From positions 200,001 through 264,000 of the forward strand of contig JACSYO010000526.1 in assembly GCA_016806645.1 (NCBI GenBank): a DNA stretch of 64,000 nucleotides, written 5' to 3'. A model generated the notes under the pieces. That model did not search any database, was not told the DNA's origin, and saw only the letters and a program-made list of their open reading frames with translations. The translations under genes and the position numbers were made by a program. Below, piece after piece: positions 51,648-63,757 of the stretch. The stretch is from Ophiodon elongatus. Taxonomy: Eukaryota > Chordata > Actinopteri > Perciformes > Hexagrammidae. Each line of letters starts with the position of its first letter. The first letter of the stretch is position 1.

Positions 51648-52248
51648 ATGCTACCCTGGCTTCCTGTCTACGTCCTCATTTCGATGCCAGTTCTTCTGGT
51701 GCAGGGCGGCGGTCCACCCGAGAAGAGCCCTCCCCCCCACCCGCCCCCTCCTCTGGGCGACCCCAGCTGGGCTCTCGGCCTGCACCTGTACCGGGCCCTC
51801 CGCTCTGACCCGAGCTCTGTGAACACCCTCTTCTCCCCTCTGCTTCTGGCGTCCTCGCTCGGGGCGCTGGCTGCTGGTTCCGGGGGCACCACGTCCAGCC
51901 AGCTCCGAGGCCTCCTCGGGACTCCATCCAGAGCCCGTGCTGCGGAGCTCCTGTCCGGGGCGTTGGAGAGCTTCGCCGCGGCCAACGGCACCAGCTTTCA
52001 CCTGCACGCATCCTCGGCCCTGTTTTCCAAGCAAGCTCCTCCAGTCAGCCGGGAGTTTGTGAAGGAGAGCGAGGCCGAGTTCAGGCTGCGCCACCGGCCG
52101 CTGGGAAAAGGAGACTCCAAGGCTGACCTGAGGCAGCTCCATGGCTGGGTGAAGGCCGGGCTCGGCGGGCTGGAGGGAGATCCTCTAGCGGCTGAAGTCA
52201 AGGCCAAGGATGGAGCTCTGATTCTGGCCAATGCCCTGCGCTTTAAAG
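51648..52248 (+). CDS. serpinh1: HSP47-type serpin (clade H), coding exon 1
   Basis: This is the N-terminal 200 residues of a collagen-specific ER chaperone of the serpin superfamily. Visible are a hydrophobic signal peptide (about residues 1-19), a proline-rich stretch (23-35, PPEKSPPPHPPPP), and the serpin helix-A/B region (WALGLHLYRAL at 41-51, then NTLFSPLLLASSLGALAAGS at 59-78). This is followed by an N-glycosylation sequon NGT (113-115), which aligns with NVT of mammalian HSP47, and finally KDGALILANALRFK (187-200), which aligns with HSP47's TDGALLVNAMFFK. The ATG at 51648 has G at -3 and follows a splice acceptor by 7 bases. The exon ends AAAG|GTTTGT in phase 1. The exon is GC-rich, unlike its flanks. 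Its N-terminus is divergent from classical HSP47, suggesting a teleost paralogue; I cannot say which. Confidence 0.92.
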
Positions 52249-53525
52249 GTTTGTAGACGCAGTGCACATACAAAAATACACAGTCACTTACAAGTGGGCT
52301 TGTGTGCTTTCACTTCACTTCCTGACTTTGGTCTGTCGGCACAAAATCTTGGAAAATATGTGAAATGATGATCAAAAAAATATCATGCAAGCATGTCATC
52401 ATTCCTCAATGTGTCTGCAACGGTCCTGACCGTGACCCTCGATGATGCAACTCTCCAGCCAACTGGGTATTTCATCATGGACTCGGACGTAGACATGTAC
52501 CCTAACAGCTAGGCCGGCCCGAGCGTTGCTGAATAGGACTGGTGTGCTAAGTAATCGTGGAGTCGTTTGCAATCGTGCGACGTCTCTGTGTGGATGTTGT
52601 TTGCTGCATTCGGCTGAGGAGTCATAGAATATTAATATGGCGTAAACACGTGCCGTTTGCAGCGTTTAGGGAGCATGGAGAGCCCCTCCCACCCCCCCTC
52701 TCCCCTCTCCTCCCTCCCCACACGCTAGCATTGCCCACCTGTGTGCAGTGTGCATGTCTCTGTGTGTTTCTGTGTGCGCGCATGCGGTGAACTCCAGCTG
52801 GTGGACTCAGCAGATAAAGGATGATTCTGGGGGTCGATCACTGAGAGCTTATTCATCTTCCATCGGGGGGGTGGGTGATGTATCATCTTAAATAATTGAG
52901 TAACAAGTGTCCAGACTCTCTCCCTCAGTGTCATGCCTAACATCTGTGCTTGGAGCGCTCCAAGTCTGTGGCGGCACACAGCTTGGCTCAGATCAGTTCT
53001 TTGTGACGGGCTGCAGGGAGGAAACCAGTCAATGTTTTGGTACAAATGCAGTCATTTCAAAGTTGCACCCCAAAAACATATCTGAAGTTCAGCATTTAAA
53101 AAAAAGTTGACAATTAAAGAGTTTGACTATTGTAACTTTTGCTGCTGTTAAAGGGTTTCGGTGCCCATTGTGCAACTAGATTTTAGTTCATCGTGAGTCA
53201 AAGAAAGAGCGGATAGCTTATCTTCCGTTTCTCGTGGACTCTTTTCAGGGATGTAATCTACGATCTAGCACAGCCAACATCCGCATGCCGGCTGACCTCT
53301 TTTTTTGTTTTGTTTTTGCCTCCACAAAAAGATGATGATGTGTTAAATATATCCTTCTGTTTTCGCTCGTTCTCCGTGTGGCGTTTGTCTCTGTGTTTTT
53401 GGTGCTTTCGTCTTATCGTTTTTTTATTATCACGTGTCTAATCTACCCCCCCCCCCACACATGTCTTCTGTTCACATCCTTATCTGCCTCCATCTGCCTC
53501 TAGTCCCTCTTGTTTCCTTCTGCAG

Positions 53526-53564
53526 GTATTCTGTTCAGTGGATGCAAAGAAGAAGTGAAAACAG
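53526..53564 (+). other. serpinh1: Candidate in-frame cassette exon of serpinh1
   Basis: The segment is preceded by a strong pyrimidine tract ending CTTCTGCAG (to 53525) and followed by ACAG|GTTGCC. It is 39 bases (13 codons). After the phase-1 donor of exon 1 it would read G-ILFSGCKEEVKT-G without a stop and return to phase 1 for exon 2. It would add 13 residues, including one Cys, next to a conserved serpin strand. HSP47 homologues as I know them lack such an insert, so it may be a chance cryptic exon. Confidence 0.25.
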
Positions 53565-53706
53565 GTTGCCAACGGATAGACAGCCTTTTGAAAACAACAT
53601 TCCCTGACAGACTATATACATTGATAAGCAATTTAATTAATTTTTCTTTGTTTGATGTTTTGACTTCATTATGGAATTAGTTTTTCTTCTTTTTTTTTCT
53701 TTCTGC

Positions 53707-53730
53707 GAACCGACCCTCGTCGGTCGGTTC
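53707..53730. other. Perfect 9-bp hairpin with 6-base loop
   Basis: GAACCGACC (53707-53715) and its exact inverted complement GGTCGGTTC (53722-53730) flank the loop CTCGTC. The arms are GC-rich inside AT-rich intron sequence. No T-run follows, so it is not a simple terminator, and its meaning is unknown. Confidence 0.7.
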
Positions 53731-56189
53731 ATTAATTTTGCGTAGAGGAAATACACAAATTAGATTACACAGCAGATTGCGGCACAGAAATTGCATTATG
53801 TAAAAATTGGATTCCTTCAGTTTTGATTCATAATTCACCAGCGGTCGATAGTTCGCTTCTCGCTCGTGCTAGCGGCCCCTGGACGGTTGTACGTCATTTT
53901 TTTATTATGTTTTTATATTTGTCTTTGATTTCACGGTCCTTTGGCAATTCGTCGTGTGCGTTTAATTGCTGTGGTTTCAGAGATGGTCCCCGGAATTTCT
54001 CATGGCGCTGAACAGGCATCTGCTTCCTTGCCCGTGTTTGTTTGTTTCACTTTGGTTCCCTTTAGTTAATTATTGAAGGGGAGAATTAAACAAAACAAAA
54101 AAAAAAGCTGTTTGCTGTGCCTGCTTCCCTGGGCTGTACACAGCATTTAAAAGAAAGGGAAGGTCAGGGGCAATTAGTAGCGGAACATGTTTATAGCGGG
54201 GAGACGTTAAAAGCCGAGAGAAAGGCAAAGAGCAGTGCAGAGAAAGAGCAGAGAAAGAGTAGTGGAAGGAGCGATTTCCAGTTTTGTTAGGGGGACAAAG
54301 AGACGGGGAGGAAAAGTAAAGAGTGAGAAAAGTCGAGAAAGAGAGAAGGTGGCCTCGCTGAGAGAGCGCAAGAGATTGACAGACATAGTGGAGGGACGTG
54401 AAAGAGGCCTACCTTGGGAGTTCCAGGCCACACCAGTTCATTAATTCAGGCTTTGTTCCCGTTTTAGACAAACAAACACTGGAGACGGGAAGAAGAAGAG
54501 GAGAGAAACTTCTACGGGAGGAGATGAGCAACGTGAGGGAACTAAATGGAGGAGGGGAGAGGGCGAGAGGGAACAACAAATCCCCATGTATTTTTGTACC
54601 TCTTGTAATAGCTTCTGAAATACCACGACTACTTGTGATCAGAAGGTAATGGGGGGGGGGGGGGCAGTCGCTCTCATCGATTCTCCTCTGGTCTTTGCCT
54701 CAAGTTTACAGTGCGACTTGGTGAGTCCGCGAGCGATTGGATTTCTGTGCAATTGTCTCACTGCTCATTGTTGATGGTTATTAATGGATTCAGGTTTCAA
54801 GCGATCTCTCCACTGCAGTGCTATTAAAACCCCCCAAAAAAAAGACAATACGAACCCAAAGCCGGCCTGCTCGGGAGGTCACGATGTCCTTGCTCGATAC
54901 AACTTAAACACACACACACACACACACGCACGTGCGAGGGAAGTTATTCCTCAGTGTGACATCCTTTCTACGACACGGCTGCCACTTCAGGTCATCTTCA
55001 ATCCGTTTTTTGAAATCCAGCGTGATCGTGTGTCGGTGACTCGCGCGCCTGGAAGCGGGAGAACCGCATGTCGTTCTGCCGTGAGCCGTTACTGGCCGGG
55101 CTCCACCGGAGGCCAGCTGGCTTCTGGGAAAGCCTGGTGCTGAAACAAGGAGTCGATGGATTGAGCAACCGAAAATGATTCGACATCAACTTTGATAATC
55201 AGTTAATCCATCTGAAGTAGCTCAGTAAAATAGTGTATCAAGCAAAAATGTCAAAACATTCAAGTAAGAATATATTTATTTTATGAAATGTATTTAATAG
55301 TTTTTATGTTATTCTGTAGCTTTCCGGCCATGCCGCTGCAGTTTGGATCCAAAAGTCACACAGTGGCACAAACAAACCAACCAATCATTGAGGTGGCGAA
55401 CCCGCGACCCCCCCGTACCTCGCTGTCAGACAGTCCTCTCTGTCGGGGAACTGAAGCCGTTACATCGCTCTCTTCAAGATGGTCTCCATTGACAGAAAGT
55501 CATTTTACCCAGCGGAACACGGGAGTATACACATACAACCCCACTTTAAAAAAATACTTTCAAACTAAAGCTAACTTTGCCAACCTATGACACTGCTTTC
55601 TTAGCTCACGCCTGAGTGGACGTTTCAATTTTGAAAAACTCCAGAAAATAACAGAGAGGGAGTCGACCTTTAACGACTGATCAATTATGGATGGAGAAAA
55701 GAAGCCTCCGCACAATGCAAGTATTTGATGATGAAGTCAAGCAGTTGGTCTCGAGACTTTCATCAGGGCAAATGAGCCATTTCATCTTTCTTTCTTTTTT
55801 TGGGCCTTCTTGCACCTTTAGCATTGTGCAAGTGTGGGGAATCGATGTGAAATGAAAATGGCTGTTAGTTCCAGCCCTGGCTGGCCTCGGGCGTCGCTCA
55901 CAAAAGAGCGACATGAGTACGGGTCGTAATGTGTCGACCTCCTCGCTCCATCCAGTGTCCCCCCGCACAATCGCGGGGTTATTACAAGAGTAATTCCACT
56001 ACTCTCAGCCCCTCCTAAATTGACAGCTATCGGGGGTGGGGGTCAAGTGGACTGTGGTGAACAGTGAATGGGACGACGTGGTCTTGAAGGACCTCATAAC
56101 TGCCTCCGTATAGCACTCTCTCAGCTCAGCGGCTTTTGAGGGGAGTTGATGGTTTTTAATGGGCGGTAGCTGCTGACGATTCCCGAGCC

Positions 56190-56220
<31 letters not shown>

Positions 56221-56389
56221 TGGGGGGGTGGGGGTGGTTCTGTGTGCGTTTCATGAGCATGGCCATCGTTTCCCCCCCATCGTCCACCTTTTCACCTCCT
56301 TTCAATCATTCAGTGTTTTCTCGGAGTCCATCCGTATCAGGCGTTCTGCATTGAAAATGTCCTCTGCGTTTGTTTGGCTGTTTGCTCAG

Positions 56390-56482
56390 GGCTGTGGGAG
56401 AGGGAGTTCAGCGAGGGGAGCACAGATCACCGAACCTTCTTGGGGAAGAAATACACCAAAGTGATGATGATGCACAGAGCAG
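56390..56482 (+). CDS. serpinh1: HSP47-type serpin, coding exon 2
   Basis: A 93-base exon between CTCAG| (56389) and |GTAAAA (56483), both in phase 1. It encodes residues 201-231 plus the first base of 232: G-LWEREFSEGSTDHRTF and then KKYTKVMMMHRA. It aligns with mammalian HSP47 'HWDEKFHHKMVDNRGF...VMMMHRTG', two residues shorter before MMMHR. The Arg of DHRTF (residue 215) falls on Arg222 of mammalian HSP47, a collagen-contacting residue in the published co-crystal structures as I remember them. The His pair before it is replaced by Ser-Glu. MMMHR is fully kept. This supports a functional fold and identification as clade H, not another serpin clade. Confidence 0.9.
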
Positions 56483-57128
56483 GTAAAAAAAACAACAACA
56501 ACAAAAACGGCAACAACACAGTCTGTCGCTGCTCTCCTCCTGCCAGCAAACAAATGCAGCGAAAAGCAATTTGAGCTCTAAAACGGTTTGAACATCTGTA
56601 AGGTCCAATCTGCTTCTCTCCTATTTATCACCGTGTGCCTTTATGATTTATTTAAAACGCTTTTCATATTTCATGTATTGTCTTAAAACAACAACAAGGC
56701 AAGAGGGAATTTCTGCTCTGGCGGGGCATTAAAAGATGTTGGAGGGACACTTTGTATTCTATGCAGCGTTATATTATCATAATGGCCTTTTCAATTCATA
56801 AAAAAAAAAAAAGAGAATTAAAAAAAAGATCATTGCAGTGATGCTTCGTCATGCTGTCTAAAGTTGCATTCACGTTGTGTTTGATTGGATTTCACCCAAC
56901 TGTTGGGGTCCGCCCCTGTAGTTGAGTTCATTTAGGCGAGTGAGAGCTAAATCCAAGTGACTGCAGTGACACAGCTGAAAATGCAAGTCTGAGCCGACCT
57001 CCGGCAGGACTGCCGCTCTGAACTACTTTCTGAAAAGGAAAAAAAATGCCACGTCGTGGCAAATTCCCTCCCTGACTCTCTGATCTCCCCCTTCCGTCCA
57101 CGCCGCCGCCTGTTATTTCCCCCTCCAG
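56483..57128 (+). other. serpinh1: serpinh1 intron between coding exons 2 and 3
   Basis: A 646-bp GT-AG intron, A-rich near its start (AAC repeats at 56489-56520) and at 56800-56829. No exon-like sequence. It ends CCCCCTCCAG. Confidence 0.85.
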
Positions 57129-57361
57129 GTCTGTACCGTCACCACGAAGACGTGGGAAACATGGTGCAGGTCCTGGAGGCGCCTCTGTGCGAGGGCAAGG
57201 CCAGCGTGGTGTTCCTGATGCCCTTCCACGTGGAGAACCTGGCGCGGTTGGAGAAGCTCCTGACCCCCGAGCGGCTCTCCGGCTGGCTGGAGAAGGCCGA
57301 GACCACCAGTGTGTCCGTCTCGCTGCCCAGGGTGAACATCACCAGCGCGCTCAGTCTGCAG
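57129..57361 (+). CDS. serpinh1: HSP47-type serpin, coding exon 3
   Basis: A 233-base exon from CCTCCAG| to CTGCAG|GTCAGT. It encodes residues 232-309, from GLYRHHEDVGN to ITSALSLQ. The core FLMPFHVENLARLEKLLTPE (260-279) aligns closely with mammalian HSP47 '[20 protein letters not shown]', and VSVSLPRVNITSALSLQ with 'VAISLPKG..EVTHDLQ'. A second sequon NIT occurs at 301-303. The exon ends in phase 0 after Gln, exactly where HSP47 continues with 'KHLAGLGLTEA'. Together the three exons give 309 codons against about 400-418 in the family. What is missing is the C-terminal part with the reactive-centre loop, the collagen-contact Asp and the RDEL-type ER-retrieval tail. Confidence 0.92.
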
Positions 57362-60300
57362 GTCAGTACGACACATCTCTGACGCCCGTCAACACCCCGA
57401 CGGAGCCACGAGTGGAATAACCACCGCGGATCTCGGCTACACGCCATTCAAAGAGGGATGGGAACGGTACCGCGACCCGTTTTAGGGGAAGAGTGACTAT
57501 GCGGCCGTCTTGCTGAGGTCAAAGTATGACGCATGCTCTCCGTGGCTCGAGAAGGAAAGAAGGAAATATTGAATTCGCAGTGAAGTTATTGTGTCAGTGC
57601 ACTGATGTCATTTTAGACGACGACGTTTTTCGTAAAAAAACATAAAATATGCCTCTACAACATATCTATTACAACTATCAGCCGATATATCAGCATCAGG
57701 ATTTTGTTTACCCTCCTTATATCGGCATCATCGCCATACATCCAGGAGACTGTAGTTAAAACCTAAGTACCTTAAGTTGTGGTTGTTGTGGTTTTAGCTG
57801 CCGTCGTGAAATATAAATACATAAATGCATCTTCCATTACGATGGAATGAACTTGACCTCTCTAGTTCTTAATAAATCACAGCAGAATCCCTTTGTTTCC
57901 CATCTTTTGAGTCCCGTACAGTTCAGCCTCATCCATCATGCCCTGTCTTCTGCGGCAGGCAGAGAGATGTGCCGACTGCTCTGAAGTGTTTGGATAAAAG
58001 ACGTGGCTGATGTCTTATTCCTCACCTGATGGGAAACTCTCGAGTGCGATCAGAGGAGCCTCTCTGTGTCACCGACTTCACACTGTAGCCGATCTGTGAC
58101 ACCCTGTTCCTTTTCTACTTTCTTAAAGCGAGGTACATCCTCTGGGTTTGGGGGTTGCACACACACACACCCCCCCCCCGTAGTGTGTGTGTGTGTACGG
58201 CTGCAGCAGCACTGCCGCCTTCCGAATGTTCCCTAAGGGCCCTGGCAAATACTTGGAAGTGAGTGTGAACAACCAGGTGCGCCGTCGCCCACCAGACGCA
58301 GTCCATCTTGAATTAGCCTCATTTCCAGCCTCGCCTCGCCTCACCTCACCCGCCCCAGCGACGGCTTTGCTTTTCTTTCCAGGGAGTACCACTGGGTTGA
58401 TTCTTTGTTCCCTGCATTCGTATTCGACACGGCGGACTGAGGCGGCGTGCCGATACAGTACGCGGCTCCTCAGCTTTTTCATACTGTCGTGGAATGTGAC
58501 AGCCCCGTTTGTGGTTTTCTTTTATTTCCTGTGTCCACACAGCGCTTCATTTTTCACTTCGCCTGATACGGTTGCTCATATCTCCCAAGCATCCCTGTCA
58601 TCATTCTCATTGTTTCTTCGCCATCTTCATCCCCGTCTTTGTTTTTTTCTTTCTCCGTGCCGTCTCTTCTTTATTCTAGGCTTCTGTCTTGGCCACCTAC
58701 TCTTCCCCAACTCGCACTCTGCTTATCTTTGTTCCCTTTCTCTTCCCCTTCAAGAGTATTTTTATTTCCTCTATTCATGTGTCTTCTTCGCTCCTCCCCC
58801 ATCGCCTTGCTCCGTCGCCTCCTCTCTATCGGTCCTTCCTGCTCTGCCTCTGTGCGGTGTAGTGTTTCTCACATGTCACTTCTTCCTGCTTCTCATCTCC
58901 CTCCATGCATTCTTCACCTGTGACCTCTGTGTCTTGCCTACTTCTCTGTCTTCCTCTTTAGTGCTCTGAGTGACTGAAGCAGTGTCCTGGTTTGCCCCTT
59001 CCAGTTCATGACAGACTCTGGCGAGTTCAATGTTCATTCCCATACTCCTCCTCTCTCTCCCTTGAGGTGATGGGCGTCCAGCTGTAGGCTGTGACAGCCC
59101 TCAGCGGGGAATCGAACCCTAGCTGCAAGGAGGCTAAGAGGGTCCTGGGGTTCCGAAGCCTCCTACAGACTCCTTTTGCAGGGGCGCAGAGGTCATGCCC
59201 CAGCCCAGCTGGTAGTCTGGCTGTATCTGTGCTCCTCTTAGCTCCAGAGCCAGCAGGTAGCAGGTCTGAGTCGGAGCAGAGGAAGCCAGGAGGAGCCCCA
59301 GTCAGACAGACAGGCAGCAGCTTAGTGGCGTGCACTCACACTGATGCTAATGCGAGTGCATGGGGCCTGTTAAGGTTCACGCAGGCCAAACCGGAGGCCG
59401 TGTCTGGCCGCTGACTGAGAGGCTGGAGAGTTGTCGAGCCCAGTGTAAGAGCACGTATTTGACCGGGCCACAGAGTCCACAGCAGGGGGCAAGGCCACAG
59501 ACGGGTTGCTAGAATCACACAGGCCTCCACACCTTTGAGAATACCCTGCTGCTGTGTCATGGCGTGAAGAAAGTTCCCTTTTCAAGCTGATTGTACTGAC
59601 ATTAGTTGCGGTCAGAGTTCTACAGGTTCACTCATTTAATTTGCAGTTATCAAACGCTTATTCGGGACGTCTCAATCAAAGTGTCTTTGTATGTGACACA
59701 CCTGGTTTTTCACAAGCAACTTGATCCAACTACCGATGGCGCTGGTTCTAGCATATCACACTGTTGGAACTACAAAAGAAAAACACTTGTTGTACAATGT
59801 CGTTAGAGAGCGGAGGTTCTTCCCTCGCAAATGATCTTTGTGCTGTGACTACAGACACCGGCTTGCAGAGAGCCCACAAACCTGACAAAAAAAGGCCACG
59901 TTAAGCTTTGGTCTCTCATCACGTTTCTTTAGTCAAATGAATGACAGCAGGCCCGACCGTCCAAGGGCAACGTTTGCCCTTCAAACTGGTAACGGTCTTC
60001 AGAACGAGAAGCCGCTGATGTTTTGCAAGCAGAAGCCTCTCGCTGTGTGGAGACTGGCTGTCGTAAAGTCAAGCAGGCTGAGGCGAGCAAAAGAAAAACA
60101 GTAAAGAGAGAAATTTGCTGAACGCCGGACTATTATAATATTCCCCAGACATCTCTAGTGCTCCCCGTTACTCACAAGTAAGAGCCCTAAAGATGCATTT
60201 AGATCGAATGCAAAGAAATGCTAGCTAACAGTTTGACGTATATTTCCGTTGTTTTCCTGCAGTTTCTCTCCTTTTTTACATTTCCTCTCTGTACAATTTG

Positions 60301-61342
60301 TGAAGTGGCGTCGTGCAATCTCCGGCAATGCTTTAGTCATCCGAAACATTTTCAAAACTGCACGGATGCAACTTCACCTCGGTTCCCACAGCTTGCAGCT
60401 TAGTTTGCTTGTGTTCGCATCTTTTCCATGGAGTTGGCGTGCAGTCGCACCTCGTCTTAAGATTTGCATCGTGGTTCAGTCGGGGCGAACCCTTCCGAGC
60501 GTCCGAGGCCGACCGCATTGGTGGTGCAACGGTTGTGGATGAGCGAGAAAGACCTAGCGAGCGCGAGGCTAGTTGAACCTGACGGATACAAAGGGCATGC
60601 CAGTAAAAGCCATTTCCTCGGGGCAGGCCACACCGACTGCAACCTATTACCGTGTCCTCTGTAGACCGACACTGTACGCCTCATCATGGACTGATGAAAT
60701 CCACTTTGGCCTCTCTCTAGTTTAACAAACATCTCCAAAGAGTTGTGCTGCCATGTTATTCCGCTAGCCGTGCCCTGAAGAACAAGCTTTCGACATTAAC
60801 ATTGTCGGGACACTCTGGGGAGGAGGCTGTAATCCAGAACTAAAGCTTGAAACAACTCCTTTTGACACGACCATGACTTTGCCAGGAAGGAGCGCAACTC
60901 CTCTTTTGTCTCTGCTCGGCAGACAGAACAAGAGGAAGAAGAAAAAACTGTACTCTTGCAAACAAACTAAAAGTAGCTTTGCTCTCATTATGTAACCTAA
61001 TTATGGACAAGCGCTTGAATATTTTGGCCTCCGCGAGAGTCTCCTGGCTCCGTTTGCTCCCAGAAAAAAAAAAATGCATTTGAGGAATCATTATGAAAGG
61101 GCTAAAGCTGTAAACAAACCCTCAACCTACTCCGATCCCATTTCATCTGTCTGTCCAACCCCTCTGGCCAGCGACAGGCCGCCGTGTCTTCCCTGACAAT
61201 CATTTTTTCCAATTGAGTCGGGCAAATAATTGCTCATCACCGCACGCTAATTCTGTTTACCGCTCCGTCGGTCGGTGCTTGGGAAAGCCATGGACTTTTT
61301 GAGATTAGAGGGACAGCATGGCGACAAACAGAAGATCATAGT

Positions 61343-61367
61343 TGTGTGTGTGTGTGTGTGTGTGAGT

Positions 61368-61414
<47 letters not shown>
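61343..61414. repeat. (GT)n microsatellite
   Basis: About 72 bases of GT with GA and CT interruptions, inside the third serpin intron. Confidence 0.97.
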
Positions 61415-61415
<1 letters not shown>

Positions 61416-63757
61416 CGTCAACCCCAGCACCAGTCTCCTCTGTGCGAGGCAAATGAGAACAAACCAAATGGCGCACCTCTGGGTCACATTACAAGGATTT
61501 GCCACTTCCAAGCACACCCTCGTCACCTCTGTCCTCTCTGTCATATCAGTCCCCGGGATCTAATTCCTTTTTTCTGGGTCTCACATGTGACTGCAATACG
61601 CCATCAGTCAGCGGCCACACATTGGCTCCGCTGACCTAAATAGGAGTGACATTCGGCAGGCAAGTGAGCAGAAGAGGTGGAGGGGGGTGTGGGGGGGTGA
61701 GGGGGGGGTCAATGATTGCTCGGGGACGAGGTGGAAAACGTCGCAGAGGACTATAAATAGCGGCGGGATTCTGCCTTTTTTCCCGTCTACACCCGTCTCC
61801 CCATTTGTGGTGTTCTCCTCTGGTGAAGGGCAGACTGTGTCGGAGTCTGTAGTCTTGAGACGGAGAACCCTCTTAACAAGCCCCTGGCCCGGAGGTCACC
61901 GGATAAACCACCCTCATCGCTCTCCCTCTCCCTCCGCCTCTGATCCGGTGCTGACCAGGCCACACACACACGCACACACTAATGTCTCCATTCCGGCTGT
62001 ATCTCCAGTCGGTGACTAAGACATACGAGTGTGCACCGGGGAGCTCACTCAATCACGGCTAATGAGGTCAAAAGGCCATCAAATATTTACAAGAGCACAC
62101 TCCGCAGTATACAGTGTCGAGGGACAGCTGTTTTTAACTGCGGCTACCGCAGCCCTGCATCATATTTATTAATCAGATGTGTTTCATGGACATTAGTTAA
62201 ATATCTCACTAAAAAGCTACGGCTTCTTTTATCCTCCTTTCATTGGTGGTAGAATAGCCTTGTGGAACACAAAGAGGTTCTATATGTTCGGAGTGAATGG
62301 CACACGGAGCGCACCGACTGTACAAAAGTGGTAAAAGCGCATGTAAATAAGATACCAACAGCGGCAACGCTGATGAGACTCAATAAAGAGACGGAGAGGC
62401 CTTTGAAGCCTCAAGAGAGCCGATAGAAAGAGGGTTTTTTTTATGTGTTAAAAGCCTGCATCAAATGTGTCCGTGAAGCGGAGCCGCGATGATGCCAGTG
62501 CCACATACTGCACACTCGAAGCCACCCACGCAGAACGACGAGGGCAGTGTTGAATTAAGCAGAACACGTCTGTGGTTGTTCTAAGGTGGCGAACGGCTTG
62601 AAAGGATCGTTTGGCGGAGGTGATTGGTAAGCCGGGGGGACCGGGAGGCGTAAGCTGTGCAGGGAAGCAGTGGAGCTTCTACCCCCTCGTGTTTCCTGCT
62701 CGTTGGACTGATCGCAGGCACGATGTCGGCATCACAAGTGATCGGACCAGGAGACGAAAATCATCCCGATTATTTGTGAGGATTTGCTGTTTTGTATGAT
62801 TTGTCTTCTGGACATTTGGGGTGTTACTTGGCAAAACATGCAACCTCAAGATGTCGTATTGGACTTTTGGAAATCACGTTGGGTATTTAGTTTTTTTTTT
62901 TTTTTTTTACTATGTTCTGACATTTCATAGACCAAATGATAAAATCCAGAACATGATCAATAATGAAACACAAGTACATACACAACCACAGAAGGCCTTT
63001 CATGGGATTTCTCAGCATGATTTGGTTCACCGGTTGAGCTGTAATGTCAAGGCCAACGGGAGAAGATGTTGTCGTGCTAGTGGTATCGTCCAGTCGTGTT
63101 CGAGCAGTCCACGTGAACAGAACCCACCGGCTATCGTCTGACGATGATTTAGCTTTCCATTGGGTTTAAAACTAGCTTGTGAGCTGGTCGTACGCGTTGT
63201 CTCTCAACACAGAAGCTTTGAGTCTCCGCCTGGTTATTCCCTTGCTATTCCCTTGTTACCACCAGAACCCCTGGAGGCTGTCGCCAGTTCAGATATTTGT
63301 TCATCTGTTGTCCTCCGAACTCGGTTGTGAGGCATGTGGAGATAGTTATGTGTGGCGTGTAGTCTTTGATCGGTTTTCCTCATCTTAAAGCCTCTCCCCG
63401 TTCAAGTGCTATAGTTTGCCAGCAGCGGCTCATATAAAAAGAGCTCCGTTTAACAAAGTCTCCCCGTTTGATCTCCGCTTCCGTCTCGTCTCCCTTTGTC
63501 TCCCCGTCGTCGTTCGTACAGACTGCTCTGCCTTTTTCAACATCAGCTGCAGTGACTCGTCACAGATGGAGCTGTAACATATCCCGGCTGCCACAACCTG
63601 TCCCCCTGAAGCCCCCACAGGTACACCCAACCAGCTACTTAGCGGGCTCAACCATCGAGCCAAAATAATGTGACGCGGAGTGCTGCACGCCTCGGGGTCG
63701 ATGCCATGCTACTAGCTCTTGCCCGGTTAGACTGCACCGCTGCAGGCCAAGAAAGCC

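Larger units (their letters stand above)
52249..56389 (+). other. serpinh1: serpinh1 intron between coding exons 1 and 2
   Basis: A 4141-bp GT-AG intron. It contains C runs at 53445-53456, a perfect 9-bp hairpin at 53707-53730, a purine-rich strip at 54170-54560, a G run at 54648-54664, CA at 54909-54928 and GT at 56190-56216. At 53526-53564 it holds an in-frame 39-base segment with good splice signals. No other exon recognised. Confidence 0.85.

Noticed and set aside
51651..52142. 163-residue minus-strand frame opposite serpin exon 1
   Set aside because: A shadow of the GC-rich coding exon; the plus-strand frame has family matches and correct splice sites.
57113..57447. Minus-strand frames opposite serpin exon 3
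   Set aside because: Shadows of the real exon on the plus strand.
58187..58969. 260-residue open frame on the plus strand
   Set aside because: It lies in pyrimidine-rich intron sequence, and the product is Ser/Leu/Phe/Pro filler without motifs. It is in the serpin intron, with no splice or codon evidence.
59105..59119. tRNA T-arm-like sequence (complement of GGGGAATCGAACCCT)
   Set aside because: No A box or acceptor-stem partner at the proper distance on that strand, so not a tRNA gene.
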